A stretch of DNA of 9,147 bases from an uncultured Clostridia bacterium. Its GTDB lineage: Bacteria; Bacillota; Clostridia; Christensenellales; DTU072. The notes below the pieces were generated by a model that was not told the origin of the DNA, searched no databases, and worked only from the letters and a program-made list of their open reading frames with translations. Within the stretch, counting starts at the first letter, position 1. Each line of letters opens with the position of its first letter. Location: contig CAKRAY010000051.1 of NCBI GenBank assembly GCA_934296355.1, positions 1 through 9,147 of the forward strand. Direction: 5' to 3'. Positions 1 through 7,056 of the stretch are shown piece after piece. A program made the translations under genes and the position numbers.

Positions 1-676
1 TTGTCCACATATCGGGATTCAGTCTTGCTACTCTGGTAAGGTCCTTATAACTTCCCGCCGAAAAGCCCGAATGTTTGACGGCGTTTTCGTTTTTTATAAA
101 CGCGTTGGACACGACGTGACAAAGTTGCGAAGTGTACGCGATCATTTCGTCGTGCGTGTCGGCGTCGGTAAACACCACCTCTCCGAAACCGCTATTTATA
201 AAGAAATTTTTCGCTTCGTCGAGCGTAAAAATATCCGCGTTGACGTTTACAAGCACCATCGAGGCCTTTTCGAAAAGCGTGGTCGTAGAGCGTTCTATTC
301 CCGAAAACTCTCTTCCCGCCATCGGATGTCCGCCGATAAAGACGAGTTCCGGGAACATTTTGGAAAACTCTCGCATTACGCTTACTATCGGTCTTTTAAT
401 TCCGCAAAAATCGATTACCGTCGCGCCTTTTTTAAGCAAAGGAAGGTATTCTTCGAATACGCTTCGTATTTTGTCGGGCGTAACCGCCGCTATAAACAGG
501 TCGAGTTCCGAGGCGTTGTTTTTAGTCAGTCTTTCGTCGTAGGCTTTCAGCATTTCGCCTTTAAGAAGCGCGTTTTCCGAAACGTCGGCGGCGTACACTT
601 TATGCGCGCCTTTTTTTACCAACGTCCTTCCGAACGAACCGCCCATTAAGCCTAATCCGCATATTCCTACGTTCAT
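1..676 (-). CDS. tyrA: prephenate dehydrogenase, C-terminus cut by window edge
   Basis: Oxidatively decarboxylates prephenate to 4-hydroxyphenylpyruvate in tyrosine synthesis; cytoplasmic. The first 225 codons are visible. I read an N-terminal Rossmann fold with GLGLMGG at residues 7-13. Asp31 at the end of the second strand suggests NAD rather than NADP. The family signature GGHPMAGRE is at 115-123 and its His117 is the expected catalytic-site histidine. A second conserved histidine is His187 (SQLCH), and the late motif SYKDLTRVARLNPDMW is at 209-224. The start ATG overlaps the aroF stop as ATGA, with AAGGA at 686-690 nine bases upstream, so translation is probably coupled to aroF. No chorismate mutase domain precedes the Rossmann fold, so this is a monofunctional enzyme as far as can be seen; any C-terminal ACT domain would lie outside the window. 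Confidence 0.93.
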   Translation of the reverse strand, partial: MNVGICGLGLMGGSFGRTLVKKGAHKVYAADVSENALLKGEMLKAYDERLTKNNASELDLFIAAVTPDKIRSVFEEYLPLLKKGATVIDFCGIKRPIVSVMREFSKMFPELVFIGGHPMAGREFSGIERSTTTLFEKASMVLVNVNADIFTLDEAKNFFINSGFGEVVFTDADTHDEMIAYTSQLCHVVSNAFIKNENAVKHSGFSAGSYKDLTRVARLNPDMWT

Positions 677-1689
677 CTTATTCTTTCCTTATTTACGAGC
701 GGTAACATAACGTTCACGCTTTGCATAATATCTTCGAACTGTTCGGGGCGAACGGATTGCGCGCCGTCGCATAAAGCGTGCGGCGGGTCGTTATGCACTT
801 CTATCATAAGTCCGTCCGCGCTCACTCCTACCGCGGCAAGGGATAGAGGTCTGACCAATCTCGCTAATCCCGACGCGTGCGAAGGGTCTACTATAACGGG
901 TAAATGCGTGAGTTCTTTAAGGACGGGAATTGCCGAGAGGTCGAGCGTGTTACGCGTATACGGCTCGAACGTTCTTATACCCCTTTCGCAAAGTATGATA
1001 TCCTTCGCGCCTTCGCTCATTATGTATTCCGCGCTCATCAACCATTCTTCTATCGTGTTGCAAAAACCGCGTTTAAGAAGCACCGGCTTATGTAATCTGC
1101 CGATTTCTTTCAATAATTCGTAGTTTTGCATATTCCTTGCGCCGATTTGCAAAATGTCTACGTCCTTGAAAAGGTCTATTTGCGTTACGCCCGTTATTTC
1201 GGTCACAATAGGCATACCCGTTTCTTTCTTGGCTTCCAATAGCAGTTCTATTCCGCTTTCCTTTAAGCCTTGGAACGAGTACGGCGAAGTACGCGGTTTG
1301 AACGCGCCGCCCCTAAGCACTTTCGCGCCCGATTTTTGCACGGCTTTCGCAACGCCGATGATTTGCGCTTCGCTTTCTACCGAACACGGACCCGCTATTA
1401 CCGTAAAATTATCTCCGCCTATCTTTACTCCGCCGACGTTAACCACGGTATCGTCCGGGTGAAACTTCCTATTGGCGAGTTTGAACGGTTCTTGAATTCT
1501 CTTAACGCTATCTACGATATCGAGAGAACGCACCAAATCGACGTCGATTTTACTCGTGTCGCCTACAACCCCGATAATCGTCGAGTGGTCGCCGCGACTT
1601 AAATCTACGCCCAAACCTTGACTCTTTACCCACTTGATAAGGTTGTCAAGTTGCTTCTTTTCATAGTCCTGTTTAATTATGATAATCAT
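673..1689 (-). CDS. aroF: 3-deoxy-7-phosphoheptulonate (DAHP) synthase, type I with N-terminal ferredoxin-like domain
   Basis: Condenses phosphoenolpyruvate and erythrose 4-phosphate into DAHP, the first step of the shikimate pathway; cytoplasmic. The 338 residues match the Thermotoga maritima type of enzyme. Residues 1 to about 70 form a small ferredoxin-like domain, which in that family carries feedback inhibition by tyrosine or phenylalanine. The TIM barrel follows, with GPCSVES (100-106), LRGGAFKPRTSPYSFQG (125-141), QIGARNMQN (181-189), LLKRG (204-208), CERGIRTFE (234-242) and VDPSHASG (267-274). The likely metal ligands are Cys102, His271, Glu297 and Asp308. It is the first gene of an aroF-tyrA operon with its own promoter and a structured leader ending in a terminator. 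The ribosome site AGAGG (1695-1699) lies five bases before the ATG. Databases may also name this gene aroA or aroG. Confidence 0.95.
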   Translation of the reverse strand: MIIIIKQDYEKKQLDNLIKWVKSQGLGVDLSRGDHSTIIGVVGDTSKIDVDLVRSLDIVDSVKRIQEPFKLANRKFHPDDTVVNVGGVKIGGDNFTVIAGPCSVESEAQIIGVAKAVQKSGAKVLRGGAFKPRTSPYSFQGLKESGIELLLEAKKETGMPIVTEITGVTQIDLFKDVDILQIGARNMQNYELLKEIGRLHKPVLLKRGFCNTIEEWLMSAEYIMSEGAKDIILCERGIRTFEPYTRNTLDLSAIPVLKELTHLPVIVDPSHASGLARLVRPLSLAAVGVSADGLMIEVHNDPPHALCDGAQSVRPEQFEDIMQSVNVMLPLVNKERIR

Positions 1690-1703
1690 TTTTACCTCTC
1701 TGC

Positions 1704-1734
1704 AAAAAAATGACCGATTTGTTACAATCGGTCA
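1704..1734 (-). terminator. intrinsic terminator in the aroF leader (attenuator)
   Basis: On the minus strand TGACCGATT (1734-1726), a six-base loop and AATCGGTCA (1719-1711) form a perfect nine-pair stem, followed at once by seven T residues (1710-1704). It lies between the aroF promoter and the aroF ribosome site, only 14 bases before the start codon. It must therefore be read through for aroF-tyrA to be expressed, which is the layout of a transcription attenuator. The plus strand also has a T-rich tail after the stem, but no plus-strand gene reads into it. Confidence 0.85.
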
Positions 1735-1845
1735 CTGCTTTTTTATTTTTTTTCCTTGGCAAAATCAACCGATACTCAAATATTAGTCCGTCTAAAATAA
1801 TATCCGTAAAAGTATGCAAAGTTTTGCCACGTTGATTTTCTAATA
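1735..1845 (-). promoter_or_regulatory. structured 5' leader of aroF-tyrA, candidate riboswitch or attenuator
   Basis: Hand folding of the minus strand gives a compact three-way junction. P1 pairs AAAATCAAC (1839-1831) with GTTGATTTT (1769-1761). P2 pairs GCAA (1827-1824) with TTGC (1819-1816) around a four-base loop. P3 pairs ATACT plus CGGATATTA (1815-1811, 1806-1798) with TAATATTTG plus AGTAT (1785-1772) around a 12-base loop. The segment ATCGGTTG (1773-1766) overlaps the P3 and P1 3' strands and can instead pair with TGACCGAT (1734-1727), the 5' arm of the terminator. Junction formation would therefore favour termination, and its loss would favour read-through. I see no T-box consensus and no Phe/Tyr/Trp-rich leader peptide. 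The pairings are direct; the switch and any ligand are inference. AT-rich stems can arise by chance. Confidence 0.55.
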
Positions 1846-1850
1846 ATTCG

Positions 1851-1879
1851 AGTATAATTATTTACCGATAAAATGTCAA
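1851..1879 (-). promoter_or_regulatory. SigA-type promoter of aroF-tyrA
   Basis: On the minus strand there is a perfect -35 box TTGACA (1879-1874), a 17-base spacer and the -10 box TATACT (1856-1851). Transcription should begin near 1844, about 155 bases before the aroF start, which leaves room for the structured leader. It lies 32 bases past the trxA stop, so aroF-tyrA can be transcribed separately from trxA. Confidence 0.82.
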
Positions 1880-1910
1880 ACTTTTTCGCTAATAAAACTT
1901 AAAAAGTTTT

Positions 1911-2222
1911 TTATTTTAAGAATTCTTCGATAAAAAACTCTTTTTCTTTATATCCGATAGACTTTTTAACTTCTTTGCCGTCCTTAAAAAGCATTATCGT
2001 GGGGATAGTATTGATGCGGTAATCGTCGCAAAGGTCAGGTTCTTCGTCGACGTTTACCTTGCCCACCTTGACTTTTCCTTTAAGTTCTTCGGCAAGTTCT
2101 TCTATAATAGGCGCGATCATACGGCACGGTCCGCACCACGTCGCCCAAAAATCCACCAATACGGGTATGTCCGATTGTAAAACTTCTTCGTTAAAATTAT
2201 TCTTTGTAAGAGTTACTTCCAT
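1911..2222 (-). CDS. trxA: thioredoxin
   Basis: Small cytoplasmic dithiol oxidoreductase that reduces protein disulfides and is recharged by thioredoxin reductase. At 103 residues it has normal family length. It shows the active site WCGPC (Cys30 and Cys33), the buried acid Asp24 in VDFWATW, the cis-proline Pro74 in NTIPT, and FKDG (79-82) before the last strand. An additional cysteine is at residue 65. GGAG at 2231-2234, eight bases before the ATG, supports this start. It begins 25 bases after the stop of the large channel-like gene on the same strand, so the two are probably co-transcribed, although an extended -10 sequence in the gap could give trxA its own start. No thioredoxin reductase gene is nearby. 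Confidence 0.96.
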   Translation of the reverse strand: MEVTLTKNNFNEEVLQSDIPVLVDFWATWCGPCRMIAPIIEELAEELKGKVKVGKVNVDEEPDLCDDYRINTIPTIMLFKDGKEVKKSIGYKEKEFFIEEFLK

Positions 2223-2241
2223 GATTTTTTCTCCTTTTTTT

Positions 2242-2250
2242 AGTATATCA
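2242..2250 (-). promoter_or_regulatory. possible extended -10 promoter of trxA
   Basis: The minus strand reads TGATATACT in the gap before trxA, matching the TGnTATAAT extended -10 pattern. The -35 region 17 bases upstream (GAAATA) is poor. Initiation would fall near 2235, leaving a leader of only about 13 bases that barely includes the ribosome site. The match may be chance in AT-rich DNA. Confidence 0.3.
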
Positions 2251-4992
2251 CAATTTTCCTTTAATATTTCTTACGGCAAGACCCGCGCACATCAAATCGT
2301 ATTGTTGCGTTCCTTTCAAGTACTTAAACGGCACTAAACAACTGTGTTCCTTACGGCACGAACGATACTTTTTGAATTTGCCGCTTGCGGTGTTATCCGC
2401 TTGCGCGTTGTACATATATCCGCACTTCATGTGGAACCTATCCCATCTCGTATGTTCGGTGTGCATATAACTCGCCACGTCGTCGTCGGTAAATTCTTTC
2501 TTTTCGCGCACCATTTCTTCGAATTGTAAAATAAACTTACCGGTAGATTCGTTCGACTCCTTAGCGAACATTCCTATATCCAGCCATTCGCGCGCCATGG
2601 CGTCTTCGTCGCCTTCGGCTATTTTCGCGTTTTTCAAGTCATAGAAATAGTCTTTATAACTTCTGCTCGCTTTATAAAGTTTTCCGAGTTTGTTATAAAG
2701 ATAGTTTATCTTCATCGCTTCCGTTTCGTCTACGATTTTTTCGTAACTATACATACTCTCCGCGCTTCCGTAAGGGATAACGAGCAAACTTTTGTTTCCT
2801 AAATGCTCGATATCGCTCGCGCGCCAATTCAGTCTGTGGTAATTATGCTTGTCGCGAACGTTTACATATATCACTTGTGGCGTGTCCAGCGTTTCTTTAC
2901 CGCAAATGTCGGTTTCGTGCTTAATGTCGTCGATAAGCGCGTTAGCTATAGCGATATTTATTTCGTCTTCGCCCAACGTTATTATAAATGCGCGATAATT
3001 ATATTTTTTTATTCTTCCTACGCTTCTTTGCGCGTAATTCTCGTCGCCCATGTTTTTATCGAGTTCTTCTATAAAGTCGCTTGCCGCACAAGACACGTTA
3101 TGGAAATAAACTTGCGGGAAACCCATTAACTTTTCTATCTCGTCAAAATCGGTCTCCGTCTTGCCCGCATTATCGTTTACGCAATCTTTATAGATATTTT
3201 TTATTCTGTTTCTTTCCTTTTCTCCGGGGTTCGAGCCCTCGGCGCAATACTTAGAACCGGTATTCACACAATAGAATAGCGGATGATTGTACGCGTAAAG
3301 TCCGGAAACCGAATCGACGTCCCGGTCAAACACGTCCGCCTTGAAAACAGTCGGCGCGTAGTCGCCGTTTTCGTCTTTACCGACGTAAGAAGTATTGATA
3401 AAGAGCGCGTCCATGGACTGTTGTCCCGTTTGTCCGAAGCCGAGTATCGCGACCCGATAATAATTATCTCGCGTTTCTTTATCCTTAAGAAGGGATAAGC
3501 CTTTGCCTAAAAACGTGGCGTTACGCTCTTCAGACAAACACTTACCGGCAAGCAACCCTTCGCTGACGACCTTTATTTGCGCGTACTCGCTACGCAGAAA
3601 ATCGCTCTCGTTTACAGTGTGTTTCGATTTTTCGTTAAACTCTTTATTGAAAAAATCGTTTATCAAAAGGGATATTTTCTCGAAAACCCCTTCTTTGTCC
3701 GACGCTTTAATAATATACGCTTGTCTACGCAAAAAGAACTTGTTGCCTAAACGTCGCGCGTCGTCCGCATCTTCTATCAAGCCGAGAACGTTTTTCCTTA
3801 AATATTCTCTTAAGTATTCGTTCACGCGGAAAGTCAAACGCTTCGCGTAGTCGCTTGCGTTTGATTTATCTTTTTCCGTACCTTCAAAATAAATTGCAAT
3901 CAACTTGTTTACAATCGCGTTCACACGCCATTCGGTGACGATCAGGTCGTCTTCTCCGCATTTTACCGCGTTATAGGTCGATTGCGACTTGGCAATTTTG
4001 GCAATCGCGTCGTTATAAGTTTCTATAAACGCCGTGTTTATCGTTTCGTTTTTTTCGGTTTCGTAGAATTCATAGTTTATTACGTTATTGGTAAGCACGT
4101 GATAATGCACGATACTCTTTTTCTGCGGTTTTCTGCGGCCGAAAAACATTTCTCTCGTCATGGCTTTAAGTTCGTCGAAAACTATATCGCTGTTCGTTTC
4201 TTCCAAACCTGTTTTATTCTCGCTCAAACAAAAGGCGAAGACGTGCGCTTGGGTTTTCGTATGCGCTTTGTTATAACTTATATAATAGTCGTTGTCGGGG
4301 CGCAAGCCGAGGTTGGCGAAAATCGACGCGCCTTTATTCCTCTTGCCCGATTTCGTATACGACCAATACAAAAAGCCGTTGCTCATGATCTCTCTATTAA
4401 GCGGTTCGCCGCGTTCAAAAGCTTTTATTCTATCGCCCGTAAAGATAATAAGGCACTTTTTGTTTTCCTCGTCGTATTTACGTTTAATATCCTTGGCGAG
4501 CGTAACGGTGTCGTCGGTAACGCCGGCAAAAACGTACATATCTTTTTCTTTACCGAAAAAGAAAGCGATTCTTTCGAACCTTAACGCCAAATAACTGTAT
4601 ATTTCGTAATTCGCTTTGGCGGTAATCGTGCTGAGTACGATCATGCCAGCGTATAAAGAACTGCCGTAATATAGACATGAAATAATCGCCGCCGCCTCTT
4701 CGTTACCTTCCAAACCCTCGAAAGTCAAGCCGCCTATGCCGCTGTAAATCGATTTGAAAAACAAAGCGATACCGTCTACCAAATTTTTATTTTGAAATTC
4801 ATTGGAATTCGTGGCAAGGAAAACCGCCTTACACGCGATGCTGACGAGAATGGCCACCGAGATGATTACGACTTCGGGTATGTACTTTCTATGCGCCATT
4901 TTTTTCCGCAAAGAGAAGTACCCGAGCATTGTCGCGCCGTAACAAACGGAGACGATAACCGCTCCGATAATAATTCCCAGAACCAAAAACAT
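2248..4992 (-). CDS. large membrane protein with two RCK/TrkA-N-like regions and a C-terminal RyR-like domain (putative ion channel or transport regulator)
   Basis: A 914-residue protein of unproven function. Hydrophobic segments lie at about 2-24, 40-60 and 98-124. Between the last two is a short hydrophobic stretch ending in [10 protein letters not shown] (84-93), placed like a channel pore loop. A first Rossmann-like region starts at 152 (YVFAGVTDD) and has lost the usual glycine motif. A second at 512 keeps it ([11 protein letters not shown], Gly518, Gly520, Gly523), with acidic residues near 553-558 and a late strand [18 protein letters not shown] (669-686), as in TrkA-N/RCK domains. The C-terminus (about 843-914) resembles the RyR repeat: EHTRW (846-850), GY (858-859), then [12 protein letters not shown] (881-892). 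I infer a membrane channel or transporter gated by nucleotide or another ligand. The start at 4992 is chosen over 5106 because AGGAG (4999-5003) precedes it and the promoter lies inside the longer frame. Confidence 0.72.
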   Translation of the reverse strand: MFLVLGIIIGAVIVSVCYGATMLGYFSLRKKMAHRKYIPEVVIISVAILVSIACKAVFLATNSNEFQNKNLVDGIALFFKSIYSGIGGLTFEGLEGNEEAAAIISCLYYGSSLYAGMIVLSTITAKANYEIYSYLALRFERIAFFFGKEKDMYVFAGVTDDTVTLAKDIKRKYDEENKKCLIIFTGDRIKAFERGEPLNREIMSNGFLYWSYTKSGKRNKGASIFANLGLRPDNDYYISYNKAHTKTQAHVFAFCLSENKTGLEETNSDIVFDELKAMTREMFFGRRKPQKKSIVHYHVLTNNVINYEFYETEKNETINTAFIETYNDAIAKIAKSQSTYNAVKCGEDDLIVTEWRVNAIVNKLIAIYFEGTEKDKSNASDYAKRLTFRVNEYLREYLRKNVLGLIEDADDARRLGNKFFLRRQAYIIKASDKEGVFEKISLLINDFFNKEFNEKSKHTVNESDFLRSEYAQIKVVSEGLLAGKCLSEERNATFLGKGLSLLKDKETRDNYYRVAILGFGQTGQQSMDALFINTSYVGKDENGDYAPTVFKADVFDRDVDSVSGLYAYNHPLFYCVNTGSKYCAEGSNPGEKERNRIKNIYKDCVNDNAGKTETDFDEIEKLMGFPQVYFHNVSCAASDFIEELDKNMGDENYAQRSVGRIKKYNYRAFIITLGEDEINIAIANALIDDIKHETDICGKETLDTPQVIYVNVRDKHNYHRLNWRASDIEHLGNKSLLVIPYGSAESMYSYEKIVDETEAMKINYLYNKLGKLYKASRSYKDYFYDLKNAKIAEGDEDAMAREWLDIGMFAKESNESTGKFILQFEEMVREKKEFTDDDVASYMHTEHTRWDRFHMKCGYMYNAQADNTASGKFKKYRSCRKEHSCLVPFKYLKGTQQYDLMCAGLAVRNIKGKL

Positions 4993-4998
4993 TTTCCG

Positions 4999-5003
4999 CT
5001 CCT
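4999..5003 (-). promoter_or_regulatory. ribosome binding site that fixes the start of the channel-like gene
   Basis: AGGAG on the minus strand lies six bases before the ATG at 4992. The alternative ATG at 5106, 38 codons upstream, precedes the predicted transcription start, so it should not be present in the mRNA. Confidence 0.8.
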
Positions 5004-5059
5004 TCACGCGGTACGGTTCGATAATCGGAACGAAACGCGCCGCCGCTTTTGTAATTAAA

Positions 5060-5088
5060 ATTATATCATAAATATATATAAATGTCCA
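5060..5088 (-). promoter_or_regulatory. SigA-type promoter of the channel-like gene and trxA
   Basis: On the minus strand there is TGGACA (5088-5083), a 17-base spacer and a perfect TATAAT (5065-5060). The -10 is preceded by TGA, giving an extended -10. The expected start is near 5053, with a leader of about 60 bases to the ATG at 4992. It is divergent from, and does not overlap, the aminopeptidase promoter. Confidence 0.82.
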
Positions 5089-5146
5089 TATTTCCTTAAT
5101 TAACAATTGCTTTTATATGTGTTTTTTCATTCTTCGACGTAAAGCG

Positions 5147-5175
5147 TTGTAAACTTCTCGTTTTAGTGGTAAAAT
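5147..5175 (+). promoter_or_regulatory. probable promoter of the M18 aminopeptidase gene
   Basis: TTGTAA (5147-5152), a 17-base spacer and TAAAAT (5170-5175) match SigA spacing, with four and five of six consensus bases. The predicted start near 5182 leaves a short leader that holds the ribosome site AGGTG (5194-5198), five bases before the ATG. Confidence 0.6.
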
Positions 5176-5203
5176 ATATTCAAAAATATCGGCAGGTGTT
5201 AAT

Positions 5204-6415
5204 ATGCTCATAAATGAATTTCTTGATACTTCACACACCGCTTTTCATGCGGTAAACAACGTAAAGAAAATGCTGCTCGAAGCGGGATTCGACGAAATAA
5301 ACCTATATAGCGGTTTTGTTCCCGAAAAAGGCGGCAAGTACTTCGTTACCAAAAACGACAGCGCGATCATCGCTTTCCGCGTCGGCAACGGTGAAAGACC
5401 GGTTTTAAAAATCGTAGAAAGCCACACCGATTCTCCGGCGTTGAAAGTAAAAGGCAAAAAACTTATCGACTGTCCGGAAGGTAAACGTATCAACACCGAA
5501 GTTTACGGCGGTCTTGTACTGTACAGTATGATAGACATTCCGCTTAAAATTGCGGGTAGACTTCTGGTCAAAGAAAACGGAAAAGTCGTTTCAAAACTCT
5601 ACGAAAGCGACTTCTTCGTGAACGTTCCTGGTTTGGCGATACACCATAACCCCGGCGTAAACGAGAATTGTTCGTTTAATGCGCAGACCGATATGTTGCC
5701 ACTACTCGGAACAAGCGGCGACGACCTTTACGCCGAACTTACCGACGCGGAAGTTCTCGACGCGGACCTTTTCGTCGTACCTGCCGTTAAATCGACGCGC
5801 ACGGGACGGAATAACGAATTCCTTGCGTCGCCTCGTATCGATAATTTAACAAGTGTATATACGTCAATATGCGCAATTATCGATTCCGACTCCCCCGATA
5901 TTGAAATATGCGCATGTTTCGATAACGAAGAAATCGGAAGCTACACTAAACAAGGCGCGCGTTCCGCGCTTTTGGGTGACATTATTGCCGCTCTCGGACT
6001 CTCAAACTCCGATTTGGCTTACGCAAAAGAATACGGCTTTATCCTTTCCGTAGATAACGGACACGCCGTACATCCCGCCCATCCGGAAAAGAGCGACCCG
6101 CTTAACAAGGTTACGCTTAACGGCGGTATCGTGATAAAACATCACACGAACTATTCTACCGACGGCGTTTCCTCCGCTATCTTGAAAAACATACTTTTAA
6201 CTAACGACGTATTATTCCAAGAATACTATAATCGTTCCGACTTGCGTTGCGGTAGTACGATCGGACTTATGTCGAGCGCGGCGTATGCAATGAACGCTTG
6301 CGATATAGGACTGGCGCAACTGGCTATGCATTCGGCAATCGAAACCGTCGGATACAACGATATCGCGCTTATGGAAAAGTGCATAAACGCTTTTTACCTC
6401 GCCGACCTCACCTAA
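5204..6415 (+). CDS. apeB: M18 family aminopeptidase (aspartyl aminopeptidase type)
   Basis: A cytoplasmic di-zinc metallopeptidase that removes N-terminal residues, often acidic ones in this family, from peptides. At 403 residues it is slightly shorter than typical bacterial members. The metal and catalytic residues are recognisable from M18 motifs: His74 and Asp76 in ESHTDSPALK, Asp213 in SPRIDNL, Glu242 and Glu243 in CFDNEEIGS, Asp284 in SVDNGHAVHP, and His377 in LAMHSAIET. Other signatures are YGG (101-103), IHHNPGVNEN (146-155) and STIGLMSS (351-358). The domain runs from residue 1 to the end with no signal peptide. It is a single-gene unit on the plus strand, divergent from the channel-like gene and convergent with the ribosomal operon, and ends at a shared terminator. 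The symbol follows the shorter bacterial M18 group; exact substrate preference cannot be read from sequence. Confidence 0.94.
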   Translation: MLINEFLDTSHTAFHAVNNVKKMLLEAGFDEINLYSGFVPEKGGKYFVTKNDSAIIAFRVGNGERPVLKIVESHTDSPALKVKGKKLIDCPEGKRINTEVYGGLVLYSMIDIPLKIAGRLLVKENGKVVSKLYESDFFVNVPGLAIHHNPGVNENCSFNAQTDMLPLLGTSGDDLYAELTDAEVLDADLFVVPAVKSTRTGRNNEFLASPRIDNLTSVYTSICAIIDSDSPDIEICACFDNEEIGSYTKQGARSALLGDIIAALGLSNSDLAYAKEYGFILSVDNGHAVHPAHPEKSDPLNKVTLNGGIVIKHHTNYSTDGVSSAILKNILLTNDVLFQEYYNRSDLRCGSTIGLMSSAAYAMNACDIGLAQLAMHSAIETVGYNDIALMEKCINAFYLADLT

Positions 6416-6452
6416 GAAGTTTCTCGGGTAAAAAAATTCGCAAAGATAATCG

Positions 6453-6467
6453 CTTCACTATGTGAAG
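6453..6467. repeat. small inverted repeat downstream of the aminopeptidase gene
   Basis: CTTCAC (6453-6458) and GTGAAG (6462-6467) form a six-pair hairpin with a three-base loop. It is not followed by a proper T-run and probably only adds 3' end structure ahead of the main terminator. Confidence 0.45.
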
Positions 6468-6472
6468 GTCAT

Positions 6473-6508
6473 AAAAAAAAGACTACGTAATCTTACGTAG
6501 TCTTTTTT
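6473..6508. terminator. bidirectional intrinsic terminator between the aminopeptidase gene and rplQ
   Basis: GACTACGTA (6481-6489), a four-base loop and TACGTAGTC (6494-6502) form a perfect nine-pair stem, extended by A-T pairs. Eight A residues (6473-6480) and six T residues (6503-6508) flank it. Read on either strand, a strong hairpin is followed by a U-run, so it can end both converging transcripts. Confidence 0.92.
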
Positions 6509-6528
6509 ATTGCTTTAATACTAAGTAA

Positions 6529-7044
6529 TTAGTCGACTAATTCCAAAATGCACATAGCCGCATCGTCGCCGCGACGATTAGCAAGCTTGATAACTCTGGT
6601 GTAGCCGCCGCCTTGACCGAGTTCTTGCGCTCTCTTATCATACTTGGGAGCGTATTCGCCGAATAACTTTTCTACCAAGGGATGGTTGATATCGGCTGTA
6701 CGGTTACGGAACGTTTCTTTGCTTTCTTTCATATCCTTTACTTCTTGTAAGTCGGGGAAAGCAGCCATAATTCTTCTTCTTGCCGCTAACTTCTTAGCGC
6801 CGTCGTTAGTGAACTCTACTTCGACTTTCTCGTTCTTCGCGTTAACCTTGGTCTTGGTTACTTTAACGGTGTCTTGATAGGTTTTGATAGCCAACGTTAT
6901 ATACTTTTCGGCAATCTTTCTTACTTCCTTTGCTCTTTCTACGGTGGTTTCTATTTTGCCGTTCCAAAGGAGTTGTGCTGCTTGGCTATATAAAAGTTCA
7001 ACTCTCTGGTCGCTTCTCTTGCCTAATTTACGATTGTTCGCCAT
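6529..7044 (-). CDS. rplQ: 50S ribosomal protein L17, long form
   Basis: A component of the large ribosomal subunit near the peptide exit tunnel. The N-terminus has the family pattern NRKLGKRSDQR and KIETTVERAKEVRKIAEKYITLA (30-52). The C-terminus has GGYTRVIKLANRRGDDAAMCILELV (146-170). At 171 residues it is well above the roughly 115-130 of most bacterial L17 proteins. The excess is internal: about 30 residues at 54-86, rich in Lys, Val and Thr and possibly a beta hairpin, plus a shorter extra stretch near 100-120. I recall similar long forms from some clostridial groups, but could not check. The ribosome site GGAG directly follows the rpoA stop, and only 12 bases separate the two genes. 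It is the last gene of the alpha operon. Confidence 0.96.
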   Translation of the reverse strand: MANNRKLGKRSDQRVELLYSQAAQLLWNGKIETTVERAKEVRKIAEKYITLAIKTYQDTVKVTKTKVNAKNEKVEVEFTNDGAKKLAARRRIMAAFPDLQEVKDMKESKETFRNRTADINHPLVEKLFGEYAPKYDKRAQELGQGGGYTRVIKLANRRGDDAAMCILELVD

Positions 7045-7056
7045 TTTTTATTCTCC

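Noticed and set aside
71..649. Plus-strand open frame of 192 codons
   Set aside because: It lies antisense to tyrA, whose minus-strand translation shows clear prephenate dehydrogenase motifs; no ribosome site or recognisable domain on the plus strand.
1792..1830. Possible 12-codon leader peptide (GTG start) in the aroF leader
   Set aside because: No ribosome site, and only one Phe and no Tyr or Trp codon, so it does not fit a translation-coupled attenuator for aromatic amino acids.
1690..1850. T-box riboswitch upstream of aroF
   Set aside because: The conserved T-box sequence AGGGUGGNACCGCG and a long specifier stem are absent.
1894..1910. AT-only hairpin just after the trxA stop (AAAACTT and AAGTTTT)
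   Set aside because: It has a single G-C pair worth of strength and no following U-run, so it is not a convincing terminator.
3226..3240. Sequence GGGGTTCGAGCCCTC resembling a tRNA T-arm
   Set aside because: No acceptor, D or anticodon stem surrounds it, and it lies inside the coding sequence of the channel-like gene.
3982..4584. Plus-strand open frame of 200 codons
   Set aside because: It is antisense to the channel-like gene, has a basic, aromatic-rich composition typical of shadow frames, and lacks a promoter and ribosome site.
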